Notes: generated by a model from the letters alone, not told the origin. Numbered from the stretch's first letter, positions 8,112 through 18,197 are shown. The stretch is 64,000 nucleotides of DNA from DATKNA01 sp963786765 (GCA_963786765.1 CAWBAJ010000008.1:496001-560000), one strand, 5' to 3'. A program made the numbers and translations.

Positions 8112-10402
8112 GTGGGGGGTCGAGGCACGGAGAAGTCGTCCTCGGATGCTGGTCCGGCGCGTGGCCGGGGAGCGAGAGCCCAGCTCCCGCCGCCACTGCG
8201 GTCGTGCGGCGGAGCATTGCGAGGGCTTCCCGGTCCTCGATCCGCTGCCGCCCTTGCGGCCCTCTCGTATCAGCCCAGCGACCCCGCGCCTGCCCCGCTG
8301 GGGCCGCTGAGCGAGGTCGTCGACATGGTCATGGCCGGCGTCCGGCTCGAGGCGTGGGCGCTCTGGTGCGAGCTGTCCGCCATCGCCCGCCTGCTCGTCG
8401 CGTGGACGGCGCAGTCGCCTCTGTGCGCGACTCCCGACCTCGAGCATGTCGACCCCCACCTGGCCCGCCGGTTGGCCCGGGAGGTCGCGGCGCAGGACCG
8501 CCACAACCTGCGGGGGCCGAGCGACGCCGACATGGCCGCGGACTTCGCCTCCAGCGAGCTCTCCGCCCGATGTGGGATGACCCGCGTTCTCGCCGACCGG
8601 AGGGTGCACGCGGCGCAGCTCCTCGTGGTCGACCGCCGGCTGCCTCGCGTGGCGATGCTGCTCCGGGCCGGTCTCCTCGACCGAGCGAAGATCGAGCTGC
8701 TCGTGAGTCGTCTCCGAGTCCTGGAGCCCCTCGTCGCCGATTGCGTGGAGGAGCGACTGATCCCCGACCGCGACGTCCCCGTCCTCGCGGACCTGGCCCA
8801 TGCTCCTGACCTCATCGAGCCGGACGACGGCGTCTTCGCGGTGCCTCCCCCCTGCGCTCCTGCCGGTTCCGACGGCCATCTCGCGGCGGTGCCCTCGGCG
8901 CCTCCCGGCACCCACGGGCGGCTGTCCGGCTGGGCGGAACTGGACCTGCTGGCCGATCCCGCAGCGCCGGGTGCGGTGCTACCCGCCATCACCCGTATGA
9001 CGCTGCCGGCCCTGCGGAAGGCCATCGACGACGCACTCGCCGCCATCGACCCTGACGCACTGAAGGATCGCGCGGATCGGGCCCGCCGCGAGCGCGACGT
9101 CTGGTCGCAGCCCGACGAGCAGGGGACGGCGCGACTCGTCGCCAAGGGCGAGGTTGAGGCAGTTCAGGGCGTCATGAACGACCTGAACGCAGCAGCGGCT
9201 GCGGCGAAGGCGGCTGGCGACCCTCGCACTCGCAGCCAGATCCGCACCGACGAGTTCTTCTACCGCCTGAGCCATGGCGCTTACGGCGCGCCGGCCTCGA
9301 GCCCGGAGCGGGAAGGCGCCTCCGCCCACGGTCACGAAGTCGCGGCAGGGGACGGCGGCGATGCCGGGTCCACGTGCCCCTCGTGCGGCTCCCACAGCGG
9401 CACGACCGCTCGACGTGCTCGCCGCGGCCTGCACGTGTCCCTGACGATGACCCTGGGCACCTGGCTCGGCCTGCGCAAGGATCCTGCAGCCCTCGAAGGC
9501 CACACCCTGGCCGGCTCCATCGCGCGACGCCTCGCCGAGGACGCGGCACGCGACCGCCCCGGCAGCACCACGTGGCGATGCGTGATCGTGGACGACGAGC
9601 ACGGAACGGTGCTCGGCGTCGGACGGCCTCTGTCGACGCCCCGCCACGATCCACCCGCTCCCCTCGCGGACCTCGTCCGCACCATTCACCCACCTGCGTC
9701 TTCCCGGGCTGCACGGTGGCCTCGAGAAGCTGCGACATCGATCACCGCCTCGCCTACGAGTGAGGCGGGCCCACCTGCTCCTGCAATCTGTATCCCTTGT
9801 GTCGAACACACGATCGTCTGAAGGGCACAGGTCTGATCGCTGTCAGTCCCACGGGTTCCTCCCGCGCCCACCCACCGAGCTCTGACGCAGGGGTAGGGAG
9901 CGACCACGGCAGCGGAACGAGCCCGGCGGAGGGAAGGGGCCAGGAGGCCGCTGCTTCGCGCCTGGACGACGAGCTCGCCCTGCTCGACGCCGACGAGCCG
10001 ACGCCACCGCTGGGGTCACTGATCTGGCGGCTGCGATCGGGTGCGACCTACCTTCGCGTGCCCCCACCGGCGACCCCGGCGCCGCTGGCGGAGTCGATGG
10101 ACGACGTCCCACGACACGTCACCCAGGAGCGCTTGGCGGAGGACGCTGCTCTGCGGCGCGTGAACGCCCGGCTGGCGGCCGAGGCCGAGCGGCGGCGATG
10201 CGACAGAGCTCTCCAGGAGCAGGCCGAGCTCGAGCGCGAGCGCCTGGCGGAACAGCGCTGGGCCGATGCCGTCGGTCACGCTCCCGACGACCTCGAACTG
10301 ACACCTCCACCGCCGGTGCCCGCCGACCTCGCGGCGCTGTGGGGCCGGGGTCAGAGATCGCCGAGGGCCAGGAGTGGCGACTCGACGCAGTCGGCGACGT
10401 AG
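8112..10402 (+). pseudogene. DUF222 / 13E12-repeat HNH endonuclease, broken
   Basis: The N-terminal DUF222 region reads cleanly in one frame from GTG 8112 to about 9690. The HNH domain then continues in another frame (PTCVFPGCTVASRSC, then DIDHRLAYE). Losing one C from the CCC run at 9689-9691 explains the shift. In the HNH frame a TGA at 9761-9763 interrupts DIDHRLAYE-stop-GGPTCSCNLYPLCRTH, exactly inside the metal-binding core. The same frame then continues as an acidic, coiled-coil-like tail to 10402, overlapping the convergent E2 gene. So there are two lesions, one indel and one stop. Family members in mycobacteria are repetitive and some are SOS-induced; this copy keeps a perfect LexA promoter. 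Without the lesions it would encode about 760 residues. Confidence 0.85.
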
Positions 10403-11709
10403 CGCAGGAAGCCGCCGGCCGTGGCTCCGTCGCAGACGCGGTGGTCGAAGGCGAGGGTGAGCTGGGTGACCTTCCGGACGGCCAGCTGGCCGTCGACCAC
10501 CCAGGGCCGGTCGATGATCCGGCCCATGCCGACGATGGCCACCTCGGGGTGATTGATGATCGCGGCCGACCCGTCGACCCCGAACACGCCGTAGTTGTTG
10601 ATGGTGATCGTCCCGCCGACCATGTCGGCGGGCGGGAGGCTGCCTGCGCGGGCGTCGGCGGTGCGCTGCTCGAGCGCGGCGGAGAGGTCGCGGGTCGAGA
10701 GCGTGTGGGCGTCGCGGACGACAGGGACGACGAGCCCCCGCTCCGTCTGCGCGGCGAACCCGAGGTGCACCCGGTCGAGGACGACGATCTCGTCCTCCTC
10801 CACCCGTGCGTTCAGCTCGGGGTACCGCCGCAGGCCGAGCACGGTGAAGCGGGCGAGCAGCGCGAGCAGGCTCACCGGCCGTTCCGGGCCCCGCGCGTTG
10901 AGCAGGGCACGCGCCGCCAGCAGCTCGGTGGCGTCGACATCCACCCAGACCGTCGCCTCTGGGATCTCCCGCCGGGACCGGGACAGCTTCTCCGCGACGG
11001 TCCGCCGCAGGCCCCGCAGCGGGATCCGGGTGCCGTCCTCGTGCCGCTCGGGCGGAACGTCCGGAGCGGGCGCCGAGAGGGCGGCGATCGCCTGCTCGAC
11101 GTCCGCGCGTCGCACGCAGCCACCCGGACCGGTGCCGTGCAGGGAATGCAGGTCGATCCCGGCGTCCCGGGCGAGCTTGCGCACCACCGGCGAGATGACG
11201 CGCACCGGTCCGCCGCGCTGCTCCCCAGACCCCCCTTGATCGTCCCGGTCGTCGACGTCCGCAGTTCCCGCCCGCGCCGACAGCGGGGCGGCCGAGGGGG
11301 TCGTGGACGCCGGCACAGGTCGGCGGGCGCCGGATCGCCGACGACGCCGGGACGCACTCGTGCCATATCCGATGAGCACCGCGCCGCTGGTCTCCTCGGC
11401 CCCGGGCACCGCCTGATCGGGCACGACGATGCCCGGCTCCTGCAGCTGCGGCGCGGGCCGCTCGGCGACGTCGTCTGCGGTCGCCACACTGAGCAGGGGC
11501 GACCCGACCCGGACCGGCGTTCCCGGCCGGACGTGCAGCGCGGAGACGACCCCGGCGAACGGCACCGGGACGTCCACCACGGCCTTGGCCGTCTCGACCT
11601 CGGCCACGATCTGGTCCACCGACACGTGGTCCCCGACGGTGACGTGCCATGCCACGACTTCGGCCTCGGTCAGCCCTTCGCCGAGGTCGGGCAGCAGGAA
11701 GTCAGGCAC
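10351..11709 (-). CDS. 2-oxoacid dehydrogenase complex E2 (dihydrolipoamide acyltransferase)
   Basis: Core acyltransferase of a pyruvate or branched-chain 2-oxoacid dehydrogenase complex, 452 residues. One lipoyl domain opens the protein (VETAKAVVDV, lipoyl lysine near residue 42). A charged/Pro-rich linker follows, then the E3/E1-binding domain (VISPVVRKLARDAGIDLHSL, about 170-205) and the catalytic domain with the HRVCDG active site near the C-terminus. A single lipoyl domain and the gene order favour a branched-chain complex. The GTG start overlaps the E1beta stop by 8 bases. No E3 gene is adjacent, which is normal because lipoamide dehydrogenase is usually shared. Confidence 0.9.
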   Translation of the reverse strand: MPDFLLPDLGEGLTEAEVVAWHVTVGDHVSVDQIVAEVETAKAVVDVPVPFAGVVSALHVRPGTPVRVGSPLLSVATADDVAERPAPQLQEPGIVVPDQAVPGAEETSGAVLIGYGTSASRRRRRSGARRPVPASTTPSAAPLSARAGTADVDDRDDQGGSGEQRGGPVRVISPVVRKLARDAGIDLHSLHGTGPGGCVRRADVEQAIAALSAPAPDVPPERHEDGTRIPLRGLRRTVAEKLSRSRREIPEATVWVDVDATELLAARALLNARGPERPVSLLALLARFTVLGLRRYPELNARVEEDEIVVLDRVHLGFAAQTERGLVVPVVRDAHTLSTRDLSAALEQRTADARAGSLPPADMVGGTITINNYGVFGVDGSAAIINHPEVAIVGMGRIIDRPWVVDGQLAVRKVTQLTLAFDHRVCDGATAGGFLRYVADCVESPLLALGDL

Positions 11710-12748
11710 CGCGGCTTCGCCCCTGGTCCGGGTCCCACTGCAGCCGCGCGATCGTGTCGAGGATGCGGTCGACGCCCGGGAGGTGGTGCTCCTCGTACAT
11801 GGGCGGCGGGTACGGGATGTCGAACCCGGTGACGCGCAGGATCGGTGCTTCCAGCCAGTGGAAGCAGCGCTCGGTGAGCCGCGCGACGACCTCCGCGCCG
11901 TACCCACCGAACCCCGAGGCCTCGTGCACGACCACGGCCCGCCCGGTCCGTCGCACGGACGCCGTCACCGTCGCGTCGTCGAACGGCGACAGCGAGCGCA
12001 GGTCGACGACCTCGACGTCCCAGCCCTCCTCGAGCGCGGCGTCGGCGGTCTCGAGCGCCGTGACGACCATGCCGCCATAGGCGATCAGCGTGACGTCCCG
12101 GCCGGAACGCCGGACGACGGCCTCGTGCAGGGCCGGCCCGTCCTGGGACAGCACGGCCGTCTCCTTGGACCAGTAGCGCCGCTTCGGCTCGAGGAAGATC
12201 ACCGGATCCTCGCTGGCGACGGCCTGCCGGAGCAGCCGGTAGGCGTCGGACGGCGTCCCCGGCGTGACCACACGAAGTCCGGGCGTGTGCGTGTAGTAAG
12301 CCTCCGAGGAGTCCGAGTGGTGCTCCACCCCGCCGATGCCGCCGCCGAACGGCACCCGCACCACGATCGGCAGCCGGACGGCGCCGCGCGTGCGGTTCCG
12401 CAGCTTCGCAAGATGGCTCGTGATCTGCTCGAACGCGGGGTAGCCGAACGCGTCGAACTGCATCTCGACGACCGGAACGAGCCCGTTCATCGCCATGCCG
12501 ATCGCCGTACCGACGATGCCGGCCTCGGCCAGCGGGGTATCGACCACGCGGCTGTCGCCGAAGCGGGCCTGCAGGCCGTCGGTGATCCGGAAGACGCCGC
12601 CGAGCGTCCCCACGTCCTCTCCGAGCACGAGCACGCGATCGTCGTCCGCGAGCGCGTCGGCCAGCGCCCGGTTGAGCGCGCCCGCCATCGTCACCGGTGC
12701 CGCTCCGGCGGCAGGGGGCGCCGAGGGGCGCTCCAGGGTATTCGTCAC
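11702..12748 (-). CDS. 2-oxoacid dehydrogenase E1 component, beta subunit
   Basis: Beta subunit of the thiamine diphosphate-dependent decarboxylase, 348 residues. Family landmarks are VLVLGEDVGTLGGVFRITDG (about 37-56), DTPLAEAGIVGTAIGMAM and VVEMQFDAFGYPAFEQI, and the C-terminal transketolase domain with WDVEVVDLRSLSPFD. The GTG start overlaps the E1alpha stop (GTGA) and the gene overlaps E2 downstream, so the three form a tight operon. Substrate (pyruvate or branched-chain oxoacids) cannot be fixed from sequence; the alpha/beta split architecture fits BkdAB or PdhAB. Confidence 0.9.
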   Translation of the reverse strand: MTNTLERPSAPPAAGAAPVTMAGALNRALADALADDDRVLVLGEDVGTLGGVFRITDGLQARFGDSRVVDTPLAEAGIVGTAIGMAMNGLVPVVEMQFDAFGYPAFEQITSHLAKLRNRTRGAVRLPIVVRVPFGGGIGGVEHHSDSSEAYYTHTPGLRVVTPGTPSDAYRLLRQAVASEDPVIFLEPKRRYWSKETAVLSQDGPALHEAVVRRSGRDVTLIAYGGMVVTALETADAALEEGWDVEVVDLRSLSPFDDATVTASVRRTGRAVVVHEASGFGGYGAEVVARLTERCFHWLEAPILRVTGFDIPYPPPMYEEHHLPGVDRILDTIARLQWDPDQGRSRGA

Positions 12749-13930
12749 TCGCCGCCTCCGTGGTGGTCGGCGATCTCGCGGAGCAGGAACGCCTTCTGCT
12801 CGGCGAGGGCGGCGGTCGGGGACGCATACACGTGCTCGAAGAGCACGGCGGGATCGAGCACCGGATCGGCACCGAGGCGGGTCCGCAGCTGTGCCGCGAA
12901 GTCCTCGGCCTCGGCGCGGACGGCGGCGAGGCCGTCGTCGTCCAGCAGGCCCTCCTCCCGCAGGAAGGTCTGGAGCCGGTCGATCGGATCCTTGGCCAGC
13001 CACTCCTGCACCTCGTCGCTCGCCCGGTAGCGGCTCGCGTCGTCGGCGTTCGTGTGCGCCTCGATCCGGTAGGTGACGGCCTCGATCAGGGTGGGTCCCC
13101 GCCCGGCGGCCGCATGCGCAAGAGCGGCGCGGATCGCTGCGTACACGGCGGCCGCGTCGTTGCCATCGACGATCAACGACCTGCACCCCGTAGCCCACGC
13201 CCTTGTACGCCAGCCCCGGAGCCGCCGTCTGCTTCGCGAGGGGCACGCTGATGGCGTACCCGTTGTTCTGCACCAGGAAGACGACGGGCGCCCGCCAGAC
13301 CCCGGCGAAGTTGAGGGCCTCGTGCGTGTCGCCCTCGCTGGTCGCGCCGTCGCCGACGAAGACGACGGCGGCGGTGTCCTCACCCTTGAGCCTTGCCGCG
13401 TGAGCGAAGCCGACGGCGTGCAGGGTGTTCGTGGCCAGCGGGGTGCACTGCGGCGCGACCCGGTGGACGTAGGGGTCGTAGCCGGAGTGCCAGTCACCGC
13501 GCAGCAGCGAGAGCGCGTCCTCGGGTGGCACGTCCCGGGTGACGATCGCCATCGAGTCGCGGTAGGTGGGGAAGAGCCAGTCCTGGTGGCGCAGGGCGAG
13601 CACGGCGCCGACCTGGCACGCGTCCTGGCCGCGCGAGGACGGGTAGACGGCGAGCCGGCCCTGCTTCGTGAGCGCGGTGGCCTGGGCGTCGAAGCGGCGG
13701 CCGATCACCATCCTCCGGTGCAGCTCGAGGAGCACCTCCGCGGGCGGCAGGTCGAGCACTCCCCCGCCGTCGCGGGGGCTGCCGTCGGCCGCGATCAGTG
13801 TCAGCGGGGCCGCGCTCGGCGGGAGCGCCGCGAGGACGTCGGCCGGCACGCGGCTATCCGCCGGCACGCGGCCGTCCGCCGGAACGCGGCCGTCCGCCGA
13901 CGCGCTCGGCACGCTCGTCACGCTCGACAC
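12745..13930 (-). pseudogene. 2-oxoacid dehydrogenase E1 component, alpha subunit, frameshifted
   Basis: The TPP-binding alpha subunit starts at GTG 13930, preceded by GGGAGG at suitable distance. Its first 250 residues are intact, including GDGATSEGDTHEALNF and the VFLVQNNGYAIS segment of the cofactor site. At 13171-13182 the frame breaks: the text GVGYGVQV is followed by IVDGNDAAAVYAAIRAAL in another frame that runs to 12745. Removing one T restores a normal protein of about 394 residues. The N-terminal tail carries a hexapeptide repeat (VPADGR, about three and a half copies), unusual for the family. Because E1beta and E2 are intact and the lesion is one base, a sequencing error is plausible. 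Confidence 0.82.
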
Positions 13931-13953
13931 GTCCCACCTCCCGATCGCCGGCA

Positions 13954-13987
13954 CGCACTCTCGACCGAACGTTCGGTCGAGAGTGCG
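13954..13987. promoter_or_regulatory. 34-bp perfect palindrome upstream of the E1alpha gene
   Basis: The two 17-bp arms meet without a loop. The centre is GACCGAACGTTCGGTC, typical in style of a TetR-family operator. It ends 24 bases before the E1alpha start codon, so a bound protein would block the promoter or early transcription of the dehydrogenase operon. The cognate regulator is not adjacent. Confidence 0.75.
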
Positions 13988-14076
13988 GACGGCCCCAATG
14001 TGTGCCGACTCCCGCCCGGGTGTCAACCGGAGGACCCTCGGCCATCAGGGGACACAAGACGCCGGGGAACGGAGGC

Positions 14077-15684
14077 TCAGGACAGGCGGGCGATCGCGCC
14101 GCACAGGGAGGTGTGCGCCGCCAGTTCCTGCTCGACCGGGCCCACCACGGCCTCGTCGGCGACGCGCTCGACACGCTCCCGCACCCGGCGCCGTGCGCGC
14201 TCGGCCCGCCGCCACCCGGCCGACGACGCCGCCCCCGCACTGATCCTCGAGACGAGCAGGCCGAGCACGACCCCGCCGAGGAGGAAGAGCGTCGGCAGCG
14301 GCACCCGGCCCCAGTGCGCCGTCGGCGGCGGAGGCAGCTGCAGCCATGCGACTGCGAAGAGCACCGCGAGCCAGACGAATCCGGCGAGCGCCACCAGCGC
14401 GAGCAGCACCTGCAGGGCCCCGACCACCCGCCACCAACGGGGCCGGTCGGCGAGCCCGAGGTCGGTGCCGGCGACGGCCCGGTCGAGCAGGTCCGGCAGC
14501 TCCGGACGCCGCCGTGTCGCCGCCCGACGCACCGTCTCCGCCCACGACTCGGGCAGGCCCTCCGCGGCGGCGTCCGCCACCACTCGCAGCGCCGAGTCCA
14601 CCCGGGCACGCTGCACCCCCGACGGCCCGGGCAGCGACGTGCGGACGAGCTCCGAGGGCTCCTCGCGCAACCGCAACCGGCGCGCGGGGTCGGGTCGCAC
14701 CCGGGACAGCCAGCGGGTGAACGGCCAGCCGGTGGCCTGCCGCGCGCGCAGCCGGTGCGTGCGGGCCACGGCGTCGGCCACGGCATCGACCCCCGCGGCT
14801 GCGGCGAGAGCGTCCACGAGCTCGCGGCGCTCGGAGCCGCCGACCCCCTCGGCCGCTGTGCCCTCACACCCCCCGCCGAGTTCGACCGCGAGGGCCGCGA
14901 GGTCCGCCTGGAGCCGCCGGACGGCGGCGCGGGTAGCTCCGATCCGCTCGACGAGCCGCGCCCGCATCACCTCCAGCCCCTCGCCCGTGCGCGCCGACAC
15001 CGCAACCACCGGTACGTCGCCGAGGCCCTCGGCACGCAGCAGCTCGCGGAGGTCCGCCAGGCAGGCCGCGCGAGCCTCCGCCGTCAGGCGGTCGACCTGG
15101 TTGAGGACGACGAGCATCACGTCGGCGTGGCCGGCGAGCGGGGCGAGATAGCGGTCGTGGATCACCCCGTCGGCGTACTTCTGCGGGTCGAGCACCCAGA
15201 CCAGCAGGTCCACGCGCTCCACCAGCCGGTCGGCCTCGATCCGGTGCCGGCGCTCGACGCTGTCGACGTCCGGGAGGTCGAGCAGCACGAGCCCGTCGAA
15301 ACCCGCCTCCACGGAAGGTCCGGAGGACGCCGGCAGCACGTGCCGGCGCGGCACCTCGAGCCAGTCGAGCAGCGGACCGGCGTCGGCCGACCCCCAGACC
15401 ACGGCGTGCGCCACACCGGTGGTGGGCCGGCGCAGCCCGACCTGTGACACCGGCTCGCCGGCGAGGACGTTGGCGAGGGAGGACTTCCCGCTGCCGGTCG
15501 CTCCCGCAAGGGCCACCACGGTGTGCGCATCCCCCAGCCGCAGGCGCTCACCGGCCTTGGCCGCGACAGCGCGGGCCTGGGACACGGTCGCAGGCTCGAG
15601 CCGCCCGTCCGCGAGGTCCAGGATCTCGTCCAGCGCGGCGAGCCGGTCGGCGAGCCCGGACGGGCGTGCGGCCAGCAGGGTCAC
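14077..15684 (-). CDS. Membrane-associated GTPase (YfjP/Era-like), second of a pair
   Basis: A 535-residue protein with an N-terminal GTPase domain: P-loop GATGSGKSS (about 61-69), switch region DLPDVDS and specificity motif NQVD. Two close hydrophobic segments (about 400-455) form a hairpin, and a basic C-terminal stretch follows. Its ATG overlaps the stop of the upstream GTPase gene (ATGA). Paired GTPases of this dynamin-like style are common in actinomycetes and are thought to act at the membrane; their cellular role is not established. The gene reads without frameshift. Confidence 0.8.
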   Translation of the reverse strand: MTLLAARPSGLADRLAALDEILDLADGRLEPATVSQARAVAAKAGERLRLGDAHTVVALAGATGSGKSSLANVLAGEPVSQVGLRRPTTGVAHAVVWGSADAGPLLDWLEVPRRHVLPASSGPSVEAGFDGLVLLDLPDVDSVERRHRIEADRLVERVDLLVWVLDPQKYADGVIHDRYLAPLAGHADVMLVVLNQVDRLTAEARAACLADLRELLRAEGLGDVPVVAVSARTGEGLEVMRARLVERIGATRAAVRRLQADLAALAVELGGGCEGTAAEGVGGSERRELVDALAAAAGVDAVADAVARTHRLRARQATGWPFTRWLSRVRPDPARRLRLREEPSELVRTSLPGPSGVQRARVDSALRVVADAAAEGLPESWAETVRRAATRRRPELPDLLDRAVAGTDLGLADRPRWWRVVGALQVLLALVALAGFVWLAVLFAVAWLQLPPPPTAHWGRVPLPTLFLLGGVVLGLLVSRISAGAASSAGWRRAERARRRVRERVERVADEAVVGPVEQELAAHTSLCGAIARLS

Positions 15685-17432
15685 CGGGAAGCCCCGGCGG
15701 CCCGCGTGCCCGGACGCGTCAGCGTGCGCGAGGCGCGCCGCGCCGCCTCGAAGCCGTCCAGGGCCGCACGCACCTCGACGGCGGCAGCGCCCGAGGGCGA
15801 GGACGTCGCCACCAGGTCCTCGAACCGCGCCCGCTCCGGCGCCAGCAGCGCTTCGACCCGTTCGAGCAGGTCGGCGCGAGCCGTGGCGGCCAGCGCCCGG
15901 ACGGCACTGTCACCGAAGACCGCCTCGAGCACCTTGTGGCTGGCGGCCGTCGTGCCGCCTGCGACCAGCACCTCCGTCCCCGTCAGCCCGCCGGTGTGCG
16001 CGAAGACGGCGAGCATCAGCACGAGGCCCGCTCCGTTCGTCCCGAACGTGGCCAGCCGGGCGGCGGTACGGCGCTCCCGCCCCTGGTCCGCGACGAGCTC
16101 GAGGATGCCTGCCTGCCAGGCCCGGACCTCGCGCTCGAGCGCCGGGCGGAACTCCGGCGAGACGTGCCCGAGGGTGCGCGCCCGGTCGGTGAGCAGGGCA
16201 CGGCCGGCGGGCCGCACCCGCCACGCGTCGACGGCCCGCTCGGCGGCGCCCTCGGCAGCGGCGCGCACCAGCGCCTCGAGACTGCTCTCCAGCGCCTCCT
16301 CGACGGCGTCCGTCGGCTGCTGCCGGCCGGTGAGGAACGCCCCCACCCGGTCCACGAGCCGCCCGATCCGCTCCTCGAGGTTGCGAGTGAGCTCGCCGGT
16401 ACCCACGAACTCCTGCCAGCGGGCCAGCACCTCCCCGCGCAGCACGCTGCCGCTGCGGACGCCGTCGTCGACCTCGCGGATCGCGTCCTCGTAGGCCGTG
16501 TCGGCCTCGTCGCGGAGCAGAGCCGCCGTCGCCAGCTGGTCGTCGACCTCGCGGGCGATCGCGGTCACCCGCTGGCGCAGGCTCTGCAGGGCCCCGTCGA
16601 GAGTCGTCCGGATGACGTCGGCCCGGGCGTCGGCGTCGGCCGCGAGGCCCATCAGCCAGGAGTTCAGCGGAGCCACGACGCGCTCGGGGAGCAAGCCCGT
16701 CTCCCCCTGCAGCTCCGTCTCCGGGACGGCGAACAGCGTGGCCCGGCCCAGTCCGTTCTCGTCGAGCATCGACGCCAGGTGGCTGCTGATCTCGCGGACG
16801 CCCCCGGGTGGCACCCGGTTCAGCACCACCGCGAGCGCCGTGCTGCGCTGCTGAGCGGTGTGCAGCAGGTCCCACGGGACGGCGTCGGCGTACCGGGCGG
16901 CCGACGTGCAGAAGATCCAGAGGTCGGCGGCGGACAGCAGCTGGCCGGCCAGGCGACGGTTCTCGGCGACGACCGAGTCGATGTCCGGCGCGTCGAGCAG
17001 CGCCAGACCGCGCGGGACGCGGTCGTGGGGGACGACGTTCAGAGTGCCTGCGCTCCCCACCCCGCCGTCCCCCGTCGTCCGGGACAGCTCGGGCAGGATG
17101 CGATCCCCGGTGAACCAGTCGAGGTCCGCGGGATTGCAGACGAGCACCGGGCCGCGGGTCGTCGGCCGCAGCCAGCCCGAGCGGCTGACGGCCGCTCCGA
17201 CGAGGGTGTTGACGAGGGTGGACTTGCCGGCGCCGGTCGACCCGCCGACGACCGCGAGCAGGGGGGCGTCGAGGCGGCGCAGCCGGGGCAGCAGGTAGTC
17301 GTCGACCTGCCCGACGAACTCGGTCTGCGCGGTGCGGGCGGCGTCCGCCCCGGGGGTGGCGAGGTCGAGGCGCAGGTCCGCGACGCGCCGCCGCAGCGCC
17401 TCCAGGGCGCCGGCGAGATCGGGCGTCGTCAT
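15681..17432 (-). CDS. Dynamin-like GTPase, first of a pair
   Basis: A 583-residue GTPase with P-loop GGSTGAGKST (about 63-72), DAPDIDS and NRVP motifs, followed by a long helical region and a hydrophobic segment near 440-475 (AGLVLMLAVFAHTGGLTG). The architecture fits bacterial dynamin-family proteins, with a helical stalk and membrane-inserting segment. It is the first gene of a two-gene operon and its end overlaps the second GTPase. The start ATG at 17432 has no strong Shine-Dalgarno sequence. Function is inferred only from fold. Confidence 0.8.
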   Translation of the reverse strand: MTTPDLAGALEALRRRVADLRLDLATPGADAARTAQTEFVGQVDDYLLPRLRRLDAPLLAVVGGSTGAGKSTLVNTLVGAAVSRSGWLRPTTRGPVLVCNPADLDWFTGDRILPELSRTTGDGGVGSAGTLNVVPHDRVPRGLALLDAPDIDSVVAENRRLAGQLLSAADLWIFCTSAARYADAVPWDLLHTAQQRSTALAVVLNRVPPGGVREISSHLASMLDENGLGRATLFAVPETELQGETGLLPERVVAPLNSWLMGLAADADARADVIRTTLDGALQSLRQRVTAIAREVDDQLATAALLRDEADTAYEDAIREVDDGVRSGSVLRGEVLARWQEFVGTGELTRNLEERIGRLVDRVGAFLTGRQQPTDAVEEALESSLEALVRAAAEGAAERAVDAWRVRPAGRALLTDRARTLGHVSPEFRPALEREVRAWQAGILELVADQGRERRTAARLATFGTNGAGLVLMLAVFAHTGGLTGTEVLVAGGTTAASHKVLEAVFGDSAVRALAATARADLLERVEALLAPERARFEDLVATSSPSGAAAVEVRAALDGFEAARRASRTLTRPGTRAAGASR

Positions 17433-17512
17433 GCCTCAATGATCCCCAGCCCGGGACGTCCCAAACGCCTGCTCCGTCCTGGAGGAGGCCGGCGGACCGT
17501 AGGCTCCGCGGC

Positions 17513-18079
17513 ATGAGCGCGGAGCTGCAGGTGGTGCACGACGGGTACGCCCGCGACGACGGGGTGGCATCCAGCGTCGTCCTGGTGCGGGACGGGGACA
17601 GCGTCGTCGTCGTCGACCCGGGCATGGTCGCGGACCGGCGGCTCATCCTCGATCCGCTCGCCGCAGCCGGCGTCCGGCCCGAGGACGTGACGGACGTCGT
17701 CATCAGCCATCACCACCCCGACCACACCTGGCACGTCGGGCTCTTCCCCGCGGCGCGGCTGCACGACGCGTGGGCCGTGTACCGGGCCGACCAGTGGGAC
17801 GACCAGGCCGCCGAGGGCCGGCAGGTGTCGCCGAACGTCCGGCTGATCGAGACGCCGGGGCACACCCCGCAGGACGTCAGCACCCTCGTGACGACCGACG
17901 CCGGCCTCGTGGTCTGCACGCATCTGTGGTGGCACGCCGGCGGCCCGGCGGAGGACCCGCGCGCGACCGACCTCTCCGCCCTGCACGCGGGCCGCGAGCG
18001 CGTCCTCGGGCTCGCCCCGGGAACGGTCGTCCCGGGCCACGGTCCGGCCTTCGTCCCGGACGCCGACACGCCGCGCTGA
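17513..18079 (+). CDS. MBL-fold metallo-hydrolase
   Basis: A 188-residue zinc hydrolase of the metallo-beta-lactamase fold. The metal motif HHHPDH is at residues 66-71 (H66, H68, D70, H71); the downstream histidines are in ETPGHTPQD and VVPGHGPAF. It is short, essentially a bare catalytic domain with no lactamase-specific features; the substrate is unknown. TAGGCT at 17500-17505 lies 7 bases before the ATG, so the mRNA may be leaderless. A long hairpin follows the gene. Confidence 0.85.
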   Translation: MSAELQVVHDGYARDDGVASSVVLVRDGDSVVVVDPGMVADRRLILDPLAAAGVRPEDVTDVVISHHHPDHTWHVGLFPAARLHDAWAVYRADQWDDQAAEGRQVSPNVRLIETPGHTPQDVSTLVTTDAGLVVCTHLWWHAGGPAEDPRATDLSALHAGRERVLGLAPGTVVPGHGPAFVPDADTPR

Positions 18080-18100
18080 CCCGCATTACTCCCCCTAAGC

Positions 18101-18161
18101 CACCTTGCACCCCTTGAGCCGCTCGAGCGGGCGCTGCGAGCGGCTCAACGCGTGCAACGTG
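18101..18161. terminator. Bidirectional terminator between convergent genes
   Basis: A perfect 12-bp stem (18114-18125 with 18137-18148, loop of 11) extends outward with three mismatches to 18101-18161. It lies between the metallo-hydrolase (+) and the GNAT gene (-). Confidence 0.8.
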
Positions 18162-18197
18162 GCGCAAGGGGAGCACGTGGGGTGGCAGGCGGGGGGC

